Part shown: positions 14,401 to 26,837 of the stretch, one piece after another
How positions within the stretch are numbered: the first letter of the stretch is position 1
Layout: each line of letters opens with the position of its first letter
Source: Echinococcus granulosus
Lineage: Eukaryota > Platyhelminthes > Cestoda > Cyclophyllidea > Taeniidae
Direction of reading: 5' to 3'
Assembly (NCBI RefSeq): GCF_000524195.1
Contig: NW_020170384.1
Location: 1,259,044-1,323,043 of the forward strand
DNA: 64,000 nucleotides
Program-made: the position numbers and the translations under genes
Notes under the pieces: model-generated
What the model saw: the letters and a program-made list of their open reading frames with translations, nothing else
Database searches by the model: none
What the model was told of the DNA's origin: nothing

Positions 14401-17400
14401 CCTATGTTTTGGTAAACGAAAGACGAAACCACAGGAAGGTGGTGCTAGTATTGTCTTGCTAGTGAATCATACACTTGGTGAGAATCCTCCGAGGGCTGAT
14501 GTTCGTTGAATGCTGCTATATTTACCAGGATAAACCGCATTTACTCCAGGACTTGTGCTGCGTTTCCCAATCAAATATTTGATGTGTTGAGGCTTCTGCT
14601 TTTCCCATTTAAAAATTCCCCACTACCTGAATTGCTTACGTACGTTTTCTTGGGCTGCGTATTGTGGTACGATTACGTTTGGACTATTAAGACAAGAAAT
14701 TCACAAGAACGCGATTCGTACGCCCACCGGGTTTGATCAATTTAAGCTTGAAAGACATAAAAAAATTCATGACACTTCTTTACGCCGCATGGGGCAGACG
14801 TCCTCTCACTTCACCACTCTATGGGGTCACAGCAACGCCTGTGTTTACATTTAATCGGGCGTATGGAGGTGCTTTATGCGTGGGCATGACTGGTGAATCA
14901 CCAGCGCCAATGTGCTGTGGCGATTGGGAGGCTGTTCTTGCAGGCATTGAACAGGTCTCAAGAAATGGGGTTACGCGCCTGCCCGCAGAATGACATGTGG
15001 AGAAGACGGCTTGTCACCCACCCTTTCTCTCACGCCGATAATTGTGCTGTGGGAGGTTAGGCAGGGAGCAGTCTTGAGTTGATGCGTTTTGATGTGAAGT
15101 AGCACGTGCCACCGAGACTTGAAGTGCCTGATAGACTAACTCCAATTCGTCAGAATCGATGGCACTCTTCCACCTGTCATAAACCCTAGGCGTGTTTCAT
15201 AAGATTTGCAATTTGTTTGAATATGTCCCTTAAGGTGTCAAGCTGAGATAAATTTGGGAAACTTTTTAAATTACAGATCAAATATAATTTACTGAAGTGC
15301 TCTAGATCATGGTATTTCATTTATTTATTATTACAATAATAACAGATTACTCCCTTTCGCCTTTGACTGAGTCAACACTGCTCGAGTTCGATCTACGTGG
15401 AGCTCTTGACAAAAGTCTATGACATATCGGTGTCGCAGACCACTCCCACTTGGATATTAATACCAGCGAGGCGTTAATTTAACATTTAAAGTGGCAGAGA
15501 ATGGAAGTAAGAGGTATTGTTCCATCATCTATTTATGATTGAAGTCATTCTGCCACTTTAAAAGGCCCTTTCGCAGCTCCGAGGCTTAGCATCGAATGCT
15601 AGAATCTGGGTGCGCCAACTCAGTTTCAAAGCGCCGAATTAGCTCCAGCTACTCCCGCATGTGACGTGCAAGGGCGAGCATGCTTTGCATGGACTCAACA
15701 ACCAGCCTCTTTGGGAGACAGATTGCTCGTCTCATGGGCCCCTGCTAAAGGAGCATAATACTTTCCGGGAAAACATTAGTAAATCAACTACGGGAGGCTT
15801 AAATAGGAGAGTTCTGAATTTTCCCGCCGTTGGTTGATTGAATCGCCAATGAGTGTACTGTCTTCGGCAGATCATAATTTCTTTATAAAGGCCTTGTGTT
15901 GGCGGGGAGTTGAGAAATGCGAGAACAACAAATTCACATGGCAAATTAATAAAATACCTCAGAATTTAATATTTATGACCTGTTAAAAAGGCGTACTTGG
16001 GACTAATCGTTCCCACTGTTGCCATCAGTGGTGTGAAGAAGAAGAAGAGGGAGCCTTGCAGGCAATTGCATTGTGCATGCCATGTTTTGGTTGCTTCATA
16101 GAGGGTAAAGAAACTGTAGTTTATCCTTCAAAACCCACCACTAGTTGTTTTCAAGGCAAAACGGTTACTATCATGTAGGTCTGAGCGCGTGTACGTTATT
16201 CCAGATAAAATCTGCCTGAAATGCTTAGAACAACACCTCTTACAGAGGTAATTTACAGATAGTGACGGCTATAATACCTTCGCACCTAATCATTTATGAT
16301 CTTTGTGTTCAGTTCTTGGTGCATAAAACTTCTTCCTGATGGCTATTAAACAGGTGGTCATAAAATGTATATTGACGGCTCAAAATCGTTGAATAACACC
16401 TTGGAAGTGAGCGAATTGCCTCGCTTTTGCACCACCAAAAGGTGAATAACATCTTGTGTCAGTGAAGTTGCATGCCAGTTGACAACCCTTCACTAACACG
16501 TAGATTAAGTGAGCTATGTATACGCGTGACTGTGATGGAGAATCGTTTCGTTGTTCACATTTATTATGCAGCTTAAGAAGCATCACTGCATACTACAGAT
16601 AACGAGGCTGAAGTGAATTTCCATTTTTTATACGTCTAACACAAATTCTGACATACAGTCATGTTTTTCGAGCCCCAATTTGGTAAGGCAGTGAAATATT
16701 AAAATGAAACGAGTGTTCTCAATCTGGATACAATAAAGGAGTGGGAGTTGTTGTAATTATACATGTGTTCCGGATTTATTTGAACATGCTTTAGCAGCTG
16801 ATTTAAGCAAATGATTTTGACTTAAACAAAAATAAATGTTTTTTACATTTTTGCTAAGGTAGTTTTAGCAAGTCTACCTGGAATTACTCCTACAGAACGC
16901 CAATAAGGCCCGTTGGAGCGTCTTCTAATAGCACCTTTAACTGGCATCTCGAAAATTACCCTAAGGTGTGGCAAATAAATTTATCGAGTACGAGTATATC
17001 ATCAACAAAATACTATATCTTCGTCTGAAGAGCGTGGAATCATCTTCAGGATGATTGCTATTGAAGGTGGGGCTTGAAATCCACTTTTGTAGGTGGCCTC
17101 AAAGGGAGTGACCAAGATCTGTCGCCTCTTCAGTAGTTCCCCAGGCGATGAAACAACGCGACAGATTCGTGATACGCAAGCCGCCCTCTTCGATAAGTTG
17201 GATTGGACGGGAGACGCGATCACTCAGGCGCTGTCTACACGTAGCCAACACTCCGAGTTGCCCTCGAATGGGGCGACAGCGATTCGGCTAACGCAGGCTC
17301 AGCCGTACAACGGCCGTGACACCAGCAGAGGGAGGAGGTCGACGTCGACAGCTAAGTTGGAGACGGATGGAGGTGATAGCAGTATGGATTCCTCGCCACG

Positions 17401-20400
17401 ACGGAATGACTCCAGTGTAATTGACTCGGACGAGGAGGAGGAGGAGGCAACTTCACCCTCAGGATTCAGCTCGCTCAACTGTGACGATGAGATGCCCTTG
17501 ACTCCGGGAGAGGAAGAGGATACGGGATTTGGAAGTAGTGCCACTGGAGGCTCAACGAAGGGAGCACAGCAGTGGATGGAGAGTGTTTTCTTTTGTCGAT
17601 TCATTATCGGACTTTCTAAACGCATTATCGAGGAGTTTGTCGAAAACCGTAAGTAGAAATTCGGGCCATTTCAAAGATTTAATCCAGGCCAAACCAGGCC
17701 TCTCTTGGAGAATCAACACTCATCTCGATATTTTAGCTAACACACTTAAAAGTGACTTCATTCGTGTGCATTTCTTCTAAAATTGACAAGATAATGCATC
17801 TCGCCTTCGTTCATAGGTGTGGCGCAACCATTTCACCAACTTTCAGTACCGTTTTCCCCATGGAATTGCGTGAATCTTCCTAACCTCTTTGCCTTTTTTA
17901 CCCATATGCACATCCTCATGACTTCTTCATTAATTAAAGGCAATCAGACAGCCATGAGATTGGTACCCTAATGGGCGACAGCCTCAGTTATATGCAACCC
18001 CCGATTGTCTTGCCCGAGCCGGTCATCACAACCATTTTGTATATTTCGTATCCATTTACGATAACTATTTACACCCAATCGTGTCACAAAGAGATGTGGG
18101 ATGGTGTTCTTGGTCTGCGGGTCAGCACACTTTGGAACATGCCTTTTGTGGAATGCGGTTAAAACCAGACGGCCCTCCATTAGGTGCAATGATTTCAAAG
18201 CTCCTAACGCACCATCTGACTTCGTTTTCGTTTACTTTTGCGACCAATTTGTTGGCTTTTGAAAGAGTAAGACACTTTGAAGTCTTTTTCTGAACGAATC
18301 TTGCTTTCACTGAAGTAGACGAGTCTAAACAAAGTGAAAACGCTAAGAAAGTCGAGGGGTAATAACAGGATGACAAACGGAGTGGAAAAATAAATGCAGA
18401 CCTTCTGTCACTCGCCTGTGCTTTTACTGTTAATGTGGATGCTATGCAAATTAAATAGATCTCTTTGACAAGAATGTCATCGTAAGGATCTGTTTCTTCC
18501 GATGAGTAGGTGATTCTCGGTCGGCTTGACATTAAACTGATTTTCGACCTGTCTATTACATCCTTATTTTACATAGAGAGAACACCAGCCTCCGTTCATG
18601 CCTGAAGAGGTATGACTTTGATTGCTTCTTGTTGTAGGTGCGCTGGTGATAAATTGGGAGACGGGGACACAGGTTTTGAACCTGGTGAAGGCACTTAGCA
18701 AGTGGATGCACAACGCAGGGGTGCAAAATTACAAGGAGGCTCTGCAGCTTCTGCACGACTTTGCCAGGCTGATGGCCACTCCAAGACAAGAACTTCTCAA
18801 TGTAGGCGTCTCAGTCCACTCCCCCATTCCCCAACCAAAATCGGTCTTTTTAGCGCCCTTTTTATCAACACGTCCTAAAATAGGGCCTTGAAACAGGTAG
18901 CCACCCTCAGACTGAGAGCATCCCGCATCTATTACAGCATTCTAAACTCCACCAAACGGGCTGATCTAGTGTCACAAATGCGTGACGCATGTAGCTAAGT
19001 CAGAAAAATTGCCTTGTAACAGCAGCCTTAAAGTTGATTAATTGCAAGAGTTGAGCCTCTTCCTTCAAAGCATTCATCTGTTCAAAACAAATTAAATATT
19101 TAGTGGCATGAACCCAATATTCAAGATATCTTACTGCCTGCTGCATAACAAGTCAGCCATGTGGAAGAGCATGAGACGCTTACAGGAGTGAAGACACGGC
19201 TTAGAACTCAACCTTGTGGGTGCAGTTTCTTGTGACTTTGTGAAGATTTTCGGGAACTCGATAATGCTTTTAAGTTGCCGCACGGGGATGGGCTAACCTA
19301 CTTTCTGTCTTCGGCATTAATAATAGAGGGAACTGGATTGAAGTGAATTACCCCTTAGCAAAGAATTTTGATTTTGAAAGTAAGTTGCTGGATTTCTGAC
19401 AATGGGGCTTTGCGGAAGTCTTAGACTGATCTACCTCTAGAGAATCATAAGATCCTGACCTGATTGTGCTCTAGATTGAACTGGAATCACGAGTTACGTG
19501 GATGTGATTTTGTCGTCATAGTTGCATGGGTTGTTGTAAAGAGTTTTAAACGTCCAATCTTAGATGTGTAGTTTAAAGGAAGATGTTAAACTTTGGAAGA
19601 CTTTCTTTTCAAAGGGGGATTGATGAGGAGCTGGACTTAATTTAGAATATAATCAACAATTTAAACAATCTGCTTTCCTCATGATTAATTTTATGAGCCT
19701 GTATGCGCTATGGATGGCCTGCTAGAATTCCCGATTTTGATGAAGTGTATAACCAAGGATTTATTCTAGCACAATGATTTAATGTGTACTTGAGGTACTA
19801 ACATCCTGGAGAGTTTTGGATGTGCTTCCTTGAGAAGCATGGAAACGCCCATGCGAAATCCCTACCACTTTCAATTCACTCAGAACCTACCAAATTTCCT
19901 AGTAAACTATGGGAAATATGTGCTTTCTATTTAGATGTCATGGGAACAGCTTCGCACGAAACGACCTACCCTACCACCGTCGCTGCTCTACTTCCTGTTG
20001 AAAAACTACGAAAGCGGCAAGGCGATGCAAAGTGCCCGGGGATGGTTTACTAACGATGACAACGTGTTACGAGAAAGTCGTGCGTTTTTGTCAGTTACAT
20101 GCTTTTAGCTTACAAAATGAGATAGCACTTGGAGCACTTTTCAACATCTTGTAGCAATTGATGCCGTCAACCTATATGCAAAGCATTGGCAAGAAATCGG
20201 GCAACTTTGCTCACTGTCTAGATTCCAGAGGGCGGAAATGGCCCATCGACCTCCTGACCCAGCCAAGCTTTTCAGCACTGTACAGGCAAAGATTGCTGTC
20301 GATTTGTTCGACAGGACGCTAGGTGAATATCTATTTTCTTCACATTTTTGCGAATGTGAAAAGTATTACGGTTTGTCTCTTATAATTAACGCTACTGATG

Positions 20401-22287
20401 TTAAACGAGTAGGCGATCAGGTTGAGAATTTCTCCCTGCTCTGATCAATCAAAAAATTTCATTTAACAACAATTTTTTTTATCCAAGCCGAGCACCGTCA
20501 AGTCTTCAGGTGGAATGCGCTACTAAAGGGCTATCGACCGCCAACCTCAATGCTGAAAGATAGCGGATCTGTGTGCAGTTCAGGCATCCGCATGAATAGC
20601 TCGCGATTGGGTAGTCAATTGCCCGATTTGATTCGCTTAAAACATCACGGTAGTAGCGATTCTAGCGATATTCGCGATTTTGCTGAACTCAATGCGGAGG
20701 TCAATGGACCTAAATCACATACCTTCGATACACTCGATATCCCCCGTCCGACTCTATCTTTCGAGGGACCCAGTCATTCCATTCTGGTTGGTGATTGCTT
20801 GTTTCTCTAGGCCTAATGAAAGTACATTTATAATCATAAACGCATCCCTAGAAGGTTAGCAAAAGTTAAATAGTTCTCTTAGAAACCTAGGCATGATAAA
20901 ATTGGTTTCGTGAATAAACTTGATGTTCTACATAGGTTTAAACTGTCATATTTTTGATTCATTAATTTAATTCAGGCTGTCATTATATAGACGAGGAGCA
21001 AATAATAGGTGCAGTTTATGATAAAATGAAAACGTCAGTGCTTTTGTATTTGCACATCCAGACAGGTCGACCCTACAACAGCCGACGAGCGACAGCCTCC
21101 GAATTAGGAGGAGTGAGACGAACGGACGTGCAGCATGTAGTGCCGGTTCCCGGTGGCGGTTTCCGTTCCCGCGTCAGGGCATACGAACTCGGTGCCTCGT
21201 CACCTCACTTGCAGGATTGGAGCATCTCTGGCACCACATCATTGTCAAGGGGGCGGAACTGCGCTCGCCGCAGTGCTCTTCGTAGTGCCGGACTCTTCGG
21301 CTCCAGCCTCAATATATCTCAATCTCCGGACCCTCTTAGGCGATCCCAAGAGGCTCAGAGGATCCGTGATGACTGGTCTGAGTTCAAGAAAAGCCTTTCC
21401 CATCCTACCACGCCCTCCACTATCGAACCTGATGCGGAGACCCTGAACGGCAGTTTTTCCATCCACCTCCCCGCTGTGATGATCCAGTCGAGCCAGGATT
21501 TCAGTAATCCCCCACGCAGAAGGCGTGAAGATAGCCTCTCCTCTTTCACGGACTGGAATTTGCGCAAGTCACAACAAAGCCTCATCAGTGTGGATTTGGA
21601 CAGATCGATCGCTAGTTCTGTGATAAACGTGCAACTGGATAAGGTTGCCAATGAAACGTATGGGCTGAAGTTCGTCGAGGGACATGTAGGTTCTCTCCTT
21701 AAATTTCTTTTCTGCGAGGAGGTAGTGCATAAAATTTTACTGCAATAAAATGCCACTTTTAACGATGATTTCTCTTTCGTGTCCCGTACCAGAGGATGCA
21801 CTGACTGTATGCTAAAGTGTGCGCATACTTTCTTGGCTGTTGAGGGCTCGAAAAAATTTCATGCGTATCACCTCCTGCTGATTGTGTAATTATGGTGGAT
21901 ACAAACAAAAGTCGTGCAATATTTGCCCATTCAATTCACGAAAACACTCCTTTTTGGAACGTATAGTCTGTAGCATTTTTGAAGCCCTTGCTAGACTTAA
22001 ACAGACCAGGCTTAAACCAACTTTGTCGTCACTGTCTTTGAAGTGCACCAACAAAACCAGTAGTTGACCCTAATGGTGGATAATTATGACAGCTGCCCAT
22101 ACAGAATGCTTCAAATCAAAAGCAAAAAAGCACTGCATTTTTGGTTTTAGATGACGCGATTCGGCCAACTGGGAATCTACGTGAAATCTATCACACCAGA
22201 CACCTCAGCTTCGCGTGCTGATATCAAATTGGGGGACCGAATACTCGCCATCAATGGAAAAGATGTTACCGAGATGACCTTCAAAGA
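5421..22287 (+). CDS. RADIL: RADIL/Rasip-like Rap effector (RA, FHA-like, DIL, PDZ), 3' end missing
   Basis: Family role: Ras-associating/dilute proteins bind GTP-bound Rap at the membrane and link it to cell adhesion and migration. Exons, with phases that join: 5421-6935, 13738-14001, 17093-17648, 18638-18801, then 20488-20790, 21066-21685, 22151-22287. Between 18801 and 20488 the pieces 18897-~18990 and ~20222-20322 look exonic, but their phases do not fit cleanly, so one junction is unresolved. Exon 1 (505 residues) holds an RA domain at about residues 60-170 (VGEC...NLFEV...RRLELR) and an FHA-like domain at about 205-355, ending PGDILRIE...YVFLFKD. The DIL domain starts near residue 450 and continues in exons 3-4, with the dilute signature WETGTQ...LSKWM. 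Exons 8-9 carry a PDZ with a GLKF loop and LGDRILAINGKDV, stopping after its second helix begins. The final exon was not found. The Met at 5421 is chosen as the first in-frame Met before RA; ccttccag lies 29 nt upstream. Afadin is an alternative, but no second RA domain is seen. Confidence 0.83.
6936..13737 (+). other. Large RADIL-like intron (6.8 kb)
   Basis: The stretch lies between the donor gtgagt at 6936 and the acceptor attcag ending at 13737. A second, weaker in-phase donor (gtaaac at 6984) could extend exon 1 by 16 codons. The intron holds the best copy of repeat family A (about 11390-12070). The small open frames inside it lack homology or conserved motifs, and I call none of them genes. 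Confidence 0.65.
11390..12070 (+). repeat. Repeat family A, best forward copy
   Basis: It is highly similar to the reverse complement of 30785-31390. Both share the 'gtttcgatgagatctagtta' block, 'gggactagtgcgctttattg' with gtgctcctcctatc, 'cataaacattggttgagcct' and a 75-codon open frame starting MMYGTWGRCVAHF. The frame is preserved between copies with only a few substitutions. It has no recognised domain, so it may be a remnant of an element-encoded protein or chance openness in a young repeat. Confidence 0.75.
14002..17092 (+). other. RADIL-like intron, no feature seen
   Basis: Intron between the donor gtgggt after exon 2 and the acceptor tttgtag before exon 3. Nothing with coding or structural signal could be supported. 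A 260-nt open frame at 14733-14993 shows no family resemblance. Confidence 0.5.
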
Positions 22288-22949
22288 GTAAGCTTTACCT
22301 GCCTCATCCTGATGCTTATTTGAGTGACTCCTCCGACTCTGGTAAACTTCCGTCACTTCCTGAATCAGTGCGGCGGCTCTTTGTAGTGAGAGCAAACGAT
22401 AGCTGTAGCAATTAAAACTTCACAATAAGTCAGGTGAAATCTGGTTTATGTAACTCAGCAATGCAGCCGCATAATGGATGGCAAGAACAACTTCGGTATA
22501 GCAAAGGATGTAGGACTCTTGAAATAAGCCTTTTTCAATTACTCAAAGGTCACAAAAGAGCAAATACTTTCGATTTTTTGCTCTGGTATGAGGAGAAACT
22601 GACATATTTCAATACAGTAGGATTTAAGAGTGCCTCTAAACCAACCTAAGACAGACCGTCTGTCGCTGTACTTTCTGACATTGGAAACGCTTGCAAATGA
22701 TTGCATTCAGAGTTTCTGAAGATTGGAGATTCGTCGATTCACCACCATCACTTGTGAAATGTTCACAGAAAAGAATGCTGCTCCATGGACCAGGGAATCA
22801 ACATGTCTAAAATTGCCACTGACAAATTCTTTTTGACAGCTGTCTTTGAAGCGTCTTGGTGTGTCACAAGGAAATGTGAGATTTAGACGGAGAATCTCCA
22901 AGTCGTCGAAAGAGTACTCCTTCCCGACCAATAATCGCGGGCGTAGAAG

Positions 22950-23565
22950 CCAGTGGCAGTTGTGAGTCTGGTTAGAACCTTTGGTGCATGTCCCTTGAAG
23001 CTACTGCGTGGCCTTGGGATGCAAATTCCGCTCGGTCAATGCAGTGGAGTTGGTGTCCTATTAACGGTTTGACTGATGATAAACTCTCTCATACGGAATC
23101 GCTCAAAGCTGTCCGATATGTCAGTAGGAACCATTGCAAGGTATCGGCATCTGCACCCTTCTCTCGTGACTTCTTTAATGCTCTCCTGAAGTTATCAACA
23201 AATTTCGTCCATTGTCCGTTGAATTGAGGATGAAGTGGCGCAGAGCCATTATGCGTACCAGCTTGATGGCAGCAAAAGCCAAGTCATGGAACTCCTTCAT
23301 AGTGAATTGTGCTTCGCTGCCCGTGAACAACGTCTCTGAAAGCCCTTACTAGATGAAAATTTGGCCTAAAACTTTTATCGTCTTGGTGGCCATAGGAAGA
23401 AATACAGGTGTTATCTCCGACTCCTTTGGAAAGGCATCTACCAGCATGAGGTGTGAGAAGTCGCTGATTGGACCGACAAAGTCAAAGTGAAGTTATGACC
23501 AGGGTTTCTCTGGCTGAGATTAGGGTCATAACGGCGATTTTGCAGGATTTTTTGCTGTCTGTTGA
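22950..23565 (-). pseudogene. Integrase-core fragment B of a Gypsy element
   Basis: Minus-strand frame resembling a Ty3/Gypsy integrase catalytic core. It begins KSPL...LHFDFVGPIS, runs through DAFPKESEITPVF and GLSETLFTGSEAQFT (family usually LPETLVTDNGTQFT, so the second catalytic Asp appears replaced), then a linker and LLTYRT. Several stops and a frame change interrupt it. Confidence 0.75.
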
Positions 23566-23714
23566 ACTTCAAGTATGATCTTTGGGCGAATCCGAGCAGC
23601 AATTATAAGGTAACCTTCCTGACGATTGCCGCTGACTGCTCGGGGGCTGTGGTATTGGTGTGCACCTGATTGCAGATAAATTTAACCGACGGTTCCTCTA
23701 GGCTCAGTTTGTTG

Positions 23715-24035
23715 GACCAGCCGAGACCATAAATGTTGCAATTGGCCTTCGCCATGTAACGCATCCTAGTGAATGATGCGTCATGGAAGGATACCAGGCA
23801 CCAGGGCCATCCAAAGTCGTCAGTTGGCCATCGCCTACACCAGCCCTGGTTCAGGTTTTTCTATTAAACAGACAGTTTGCCAAGTCGACACCGGAGTTTC
23901 TCCAATACGACAGTAGTTTCATAATTGGTGTCCAGTTGTAGTCGAGCTGTTTAGTCATTGAATCGGATGGTAATGAAGCTTCGGCGACCGGATGCGTTTA
24001 TCTGGGGGCCGTTCATCACAGCATATCCATTGGGC
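23715..24035 (-). pseudogene. Retropepsin-like fragment of a Gypsy element
   Basis: Minus-strand frame with a LQLDTNYETTVV core resembling the Gypsy aspartic protease LDTGSD loop with the Gly-Ser changed. It is followed at a typical distance by a LLG-like ending (YGLGWSNKLSL). In-frame stops interrupt it, so it is dead. Confidence 0.65.
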
Positions 24036-24234
24036 TTCCGTGCCACAGGGACGCCAGATTCCGGCCCCTTATCCAAGTGGCATTAGCGATAATCGAAGGT
24101 AGAAGCTAGTAACTTTGCTAATACGTTGAGGTTGCCAACAAATTATCTTTGGACCAATTCAAGTGGTTGAAATCACTACTACTCTGGTTAGGCAAAGTTT
24201 TCGTCACATTGGTGGCTTGGAAAAATCTATCACT

Positions 24235-24805
24235 GTGCCTGTAACATCTTTGTCTTCGTATGGACCACAGATACTACCTCTGGTCACTCTGAAAAGGCAT
24301 TTTCTAAAGAGAGGTAGGAGATGGCATTGAATGAGTGAAGTCGTGAACATGGTTTCTTTGACCTAAGCCAGGATATGGGAAGGGATTTTTGAGGATTTTC
24401 CGCTGTTTATTATTTTTGATAGTGTCTGACAACGTGTACATCACCTTCGTTTGCCTATGGCCAAAAAACACGATTTCTTACTGCTGCCAGGATACCCCAT
24501 GCAAAATTAGTGGGGTACCCTCAGGGGCGGTGACATGGGCAACAAAACATCGTCGCTAAACATCAAATCGCCTTTGGTAAAGCACGGTGGTTCACGGTGA
24601 CGGAACAAAGGTTTGAAGTCATCGATATGTGAGAAAATTTGCCCTTTATTCCTCGCAAAGTTCATTGCCTGAATCAGAAAGTTGTCCTATTTTGGCCCAT
24701 CATGGACTTCTGCAGCGGTTGTTGGAAAGTTTCTAACCGTATGGGCTAAGTGAAAGGCCGATGCAAACCTTTTGGTGGTTGCCATCGACCATGCATAGGG
24801 TACGC
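24235..24805 (-). pseudogene. Integrase-start fragment A of a Gypsy element
   Basis: Minus-strand sequence resembling the stretch between RNase H and integrase and the first part of integrase: DNFLIQAMNFARN, a GD-containing linker, GYPGSSKK, VFWPYAN, VRHYQK, then KPCSRLH and SEWPEVVSVVHTKT. It contains stops and frame breaks. It lies 5' of the protease fragment on the minus strand, the reverse of normal polyprotein order, so at least two elements or a rearrangement are involved. Confidence 0.7.
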
Positions 24806-26770
24806 CAGGGGATTGTACTTGACATATAAAATTAAATGTCTTGATTGGACTCGAATGGCCTTCGTATTATTCTCAAATCAGACGGTGTTGCTGAAGGCAT
24901 CTCCTATAAGTCGGACAGATAAAACACACTCTTCCTATCTCAGGAGGCTCAAATTCTCCGTTTTACTCTAGGACTTGTGACCTTCTGAAGGACTGTATCT
25001 CCCGAGTGACGCTGACAATTCAACGAGGCCTCGTAGAGAACCCAGATGACCTCCTCTGCACATGAGATTGTCGAATTTGACAAATTTGCCCCTAAATGAC
25101 TGATTACACCTGTCAGCCTACGTCTTTCGTGTATTTTTTTGTGCTTGCCGCCACCGCATATCCTCTTCTCGCCATATTCTTTTCTCTTTGCAAATTACAC
25201 TGCTTGAAGGAAGATAAAGCGACTCCTTCCATTATGGTACTCGTCCCTTCCCTCCTCTCCCCTCCCCTGCTACCCCGCAACGTATCACTCCATTCCGAAG
25301 CAGGGTTTCAATGATTTGGTTTGGAATTTCATCTTTTTAATACCTGAGCACCTGCATATTTTATCTTATGCATAGTTTACAGTGCGAGTGATCAAATAAA
25401 CTTTCCAATAAGTGCTTGTTTGACCCTCCGAGTTATGAAGGTTCCGTGATATTCATTGCTCCGATAAAACGACATAAACAATGATCTTGGGTTACCTAAA
25501 TATCATATAGTGTGCTAAAAAGTGGGTTAAGGTAGAAATCCACTCTGCTGCGAAAATTTGCTAGGAAATGCACCGCAGTGAAAAAAAAATTATGTAATAT
25601 TCGTTGTAGATCGTGAGACAGTAATAGACACATGAGCCGTAACGAATTGCTACCACCCACATCAGCAATACATATCCGCATGAAAATGAGAGCCGTTAGG
25701 TTGAAATCCCACAATTTTATGAAACTCCGAAGTGAGGAGTTGAATTTAAGGATTAAAATTACTTTGATTGTAAAATACAGCTTTCTCTCCTTTTCATCCG
25801 TTTGTGGTGAGTGATTTCGCCATAGCGTGTCGCAAACAGATTGGCTGAGTTGAAAACACCAACATGGTCGGAAACAATTACACCTTAGTGACTTTGTGAG
25901 CAGCAGTTAAGTTAATGAAAAATTAATGAAGTTGGCGCATGATTGATAACTTCAGTGAAATTTTCCCGGGATAGCTTTAAATACATCATTCCAGTAAAGG
26001 TGGAATGAGGTCAATACTACTACTTGTAAGATATTATTGCTTAGAGTAGCTACTTGGCTTACTGGATTGTGCCCACCACGAGGACTGAACAAAGTCGGGC
26101 GGCAAAACATAAGGTCAGACGGAGAGCTGGCAGTCAGATCGGTAGGTCAATCTTACGAGGCAGCGTTGTCCTAAATAGCAGCAGCAGAAAGGAAAGTTAG
26201 TGATTTGCCGGCACTCTTTAGACATGTGAAGCATGTAGCTTCACCAAACAAGTGAAAGGAATCGTGACTTGAGATAGGTGGGTCATTTGGCCGTCGCAGG
26301 AAGCGTATTTTACAAACTCGAATTGCTTTTGTCGCAAGTCATTCCGGATTTTTACCAGTACATGTTTAAGGCAACCCAGATGGCGCCACTTTGCGTTTTT
26401 CACTCACCACTGTCATGCGTGCAACTTATTATTCACCCACTCGTCACCGTCTCTTGCTCGCGAGGTCTGCGTTCGATTTCCAAGCCAAACCTACTCCGCC
26501 CTCGTAAGTCATTTAATCATGCCATCTTACTATCTTACGAAATTTTGAGCATTAGTTGTATCTAGGGCGGCCTTTCTCATCAGTTAATGAATGCCGTCGA
26601 TTAATGTTGTATTTTCTATGGTACCCTAGTACCCAAAATCACTTGAAGCAACCTTGACACACCACTCGATTGAGTGCGTCGCCTCGTGTAGGTGAATGGC
26701 GCGATTTTTGGGAAAGCCACTTCATTGAGCATTAATTTTTGTTCTATGCATCTTCGCTAACTGGTACTTA

Positions 26771-26837
26771 CCCTCTTCTCACAAATGTGGAACGTTTGTG
26801 ATGAAATACCACACACAAGCGTATGTGAGAAAGAGGG
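26771..26837. repeat. Imperfect inverted repeat (hairpin)
   Basis: The left arm ccctcttctcaca (26771-26783) pairs with the right arm tgtgagaaagaggg (26824-26837) with one bulge. A nested cacaaa/tttgtg pair lies in the loop. This could be a MITE remnant or a folded RNA, but chance is not excluded. Confidence 0.4.

Larger units (their letters stand above)
22700..24960 (-). mobile_element. Degenerate Ty3/Gypsy retrotransposon mosaic
   Basis: Read on the minus strand, frames with scattered stops and shifts match Gypsy polyprotein landmarks. About 24805-24235 holds the RNase H-to-integrase linker and integrase start (HIDDFKPLFR, then VFWPYAN, KPCSRLH and EWPEVVSVV). About 24035-23715 holds a retropepsin-like piece (RLQLDTN with Thr-Gly partly lost, then YGLGWSNKLSL). 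About 23565-22950 holds a second integrase core (LHFDFVGPIS, GLSETLFTGSEAQFT, ALKKSREKG, WFLLTYRTALS). The second integrase follows protease almost directly, so reverse transcriptase is missing there. The reading frames are broken and the copy is not functional. No LTR pair was recognised. Confidence 0.8.

Noticed and set aside
18897..18995. RADIL-like exon 5
   Set aside because: It joins exon 4 in phase 0 and looks helical, but no donor matches the phase of the next candidate at 20222, so it is mentioned only as unresolved.
25680..25814. Last RADIL-like exon completing the PDZ (AVRLKSHNF...)
   Set aside because: The phase fits, but the acceptor lacks a pyrimidine tract and the segment is longer than a usual PDZ ending.
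26440..26503. Short exon ending at a gtaagt donor
   Set aside because: The peptide does not resemble a PDZ ending and has no supported neighbours.
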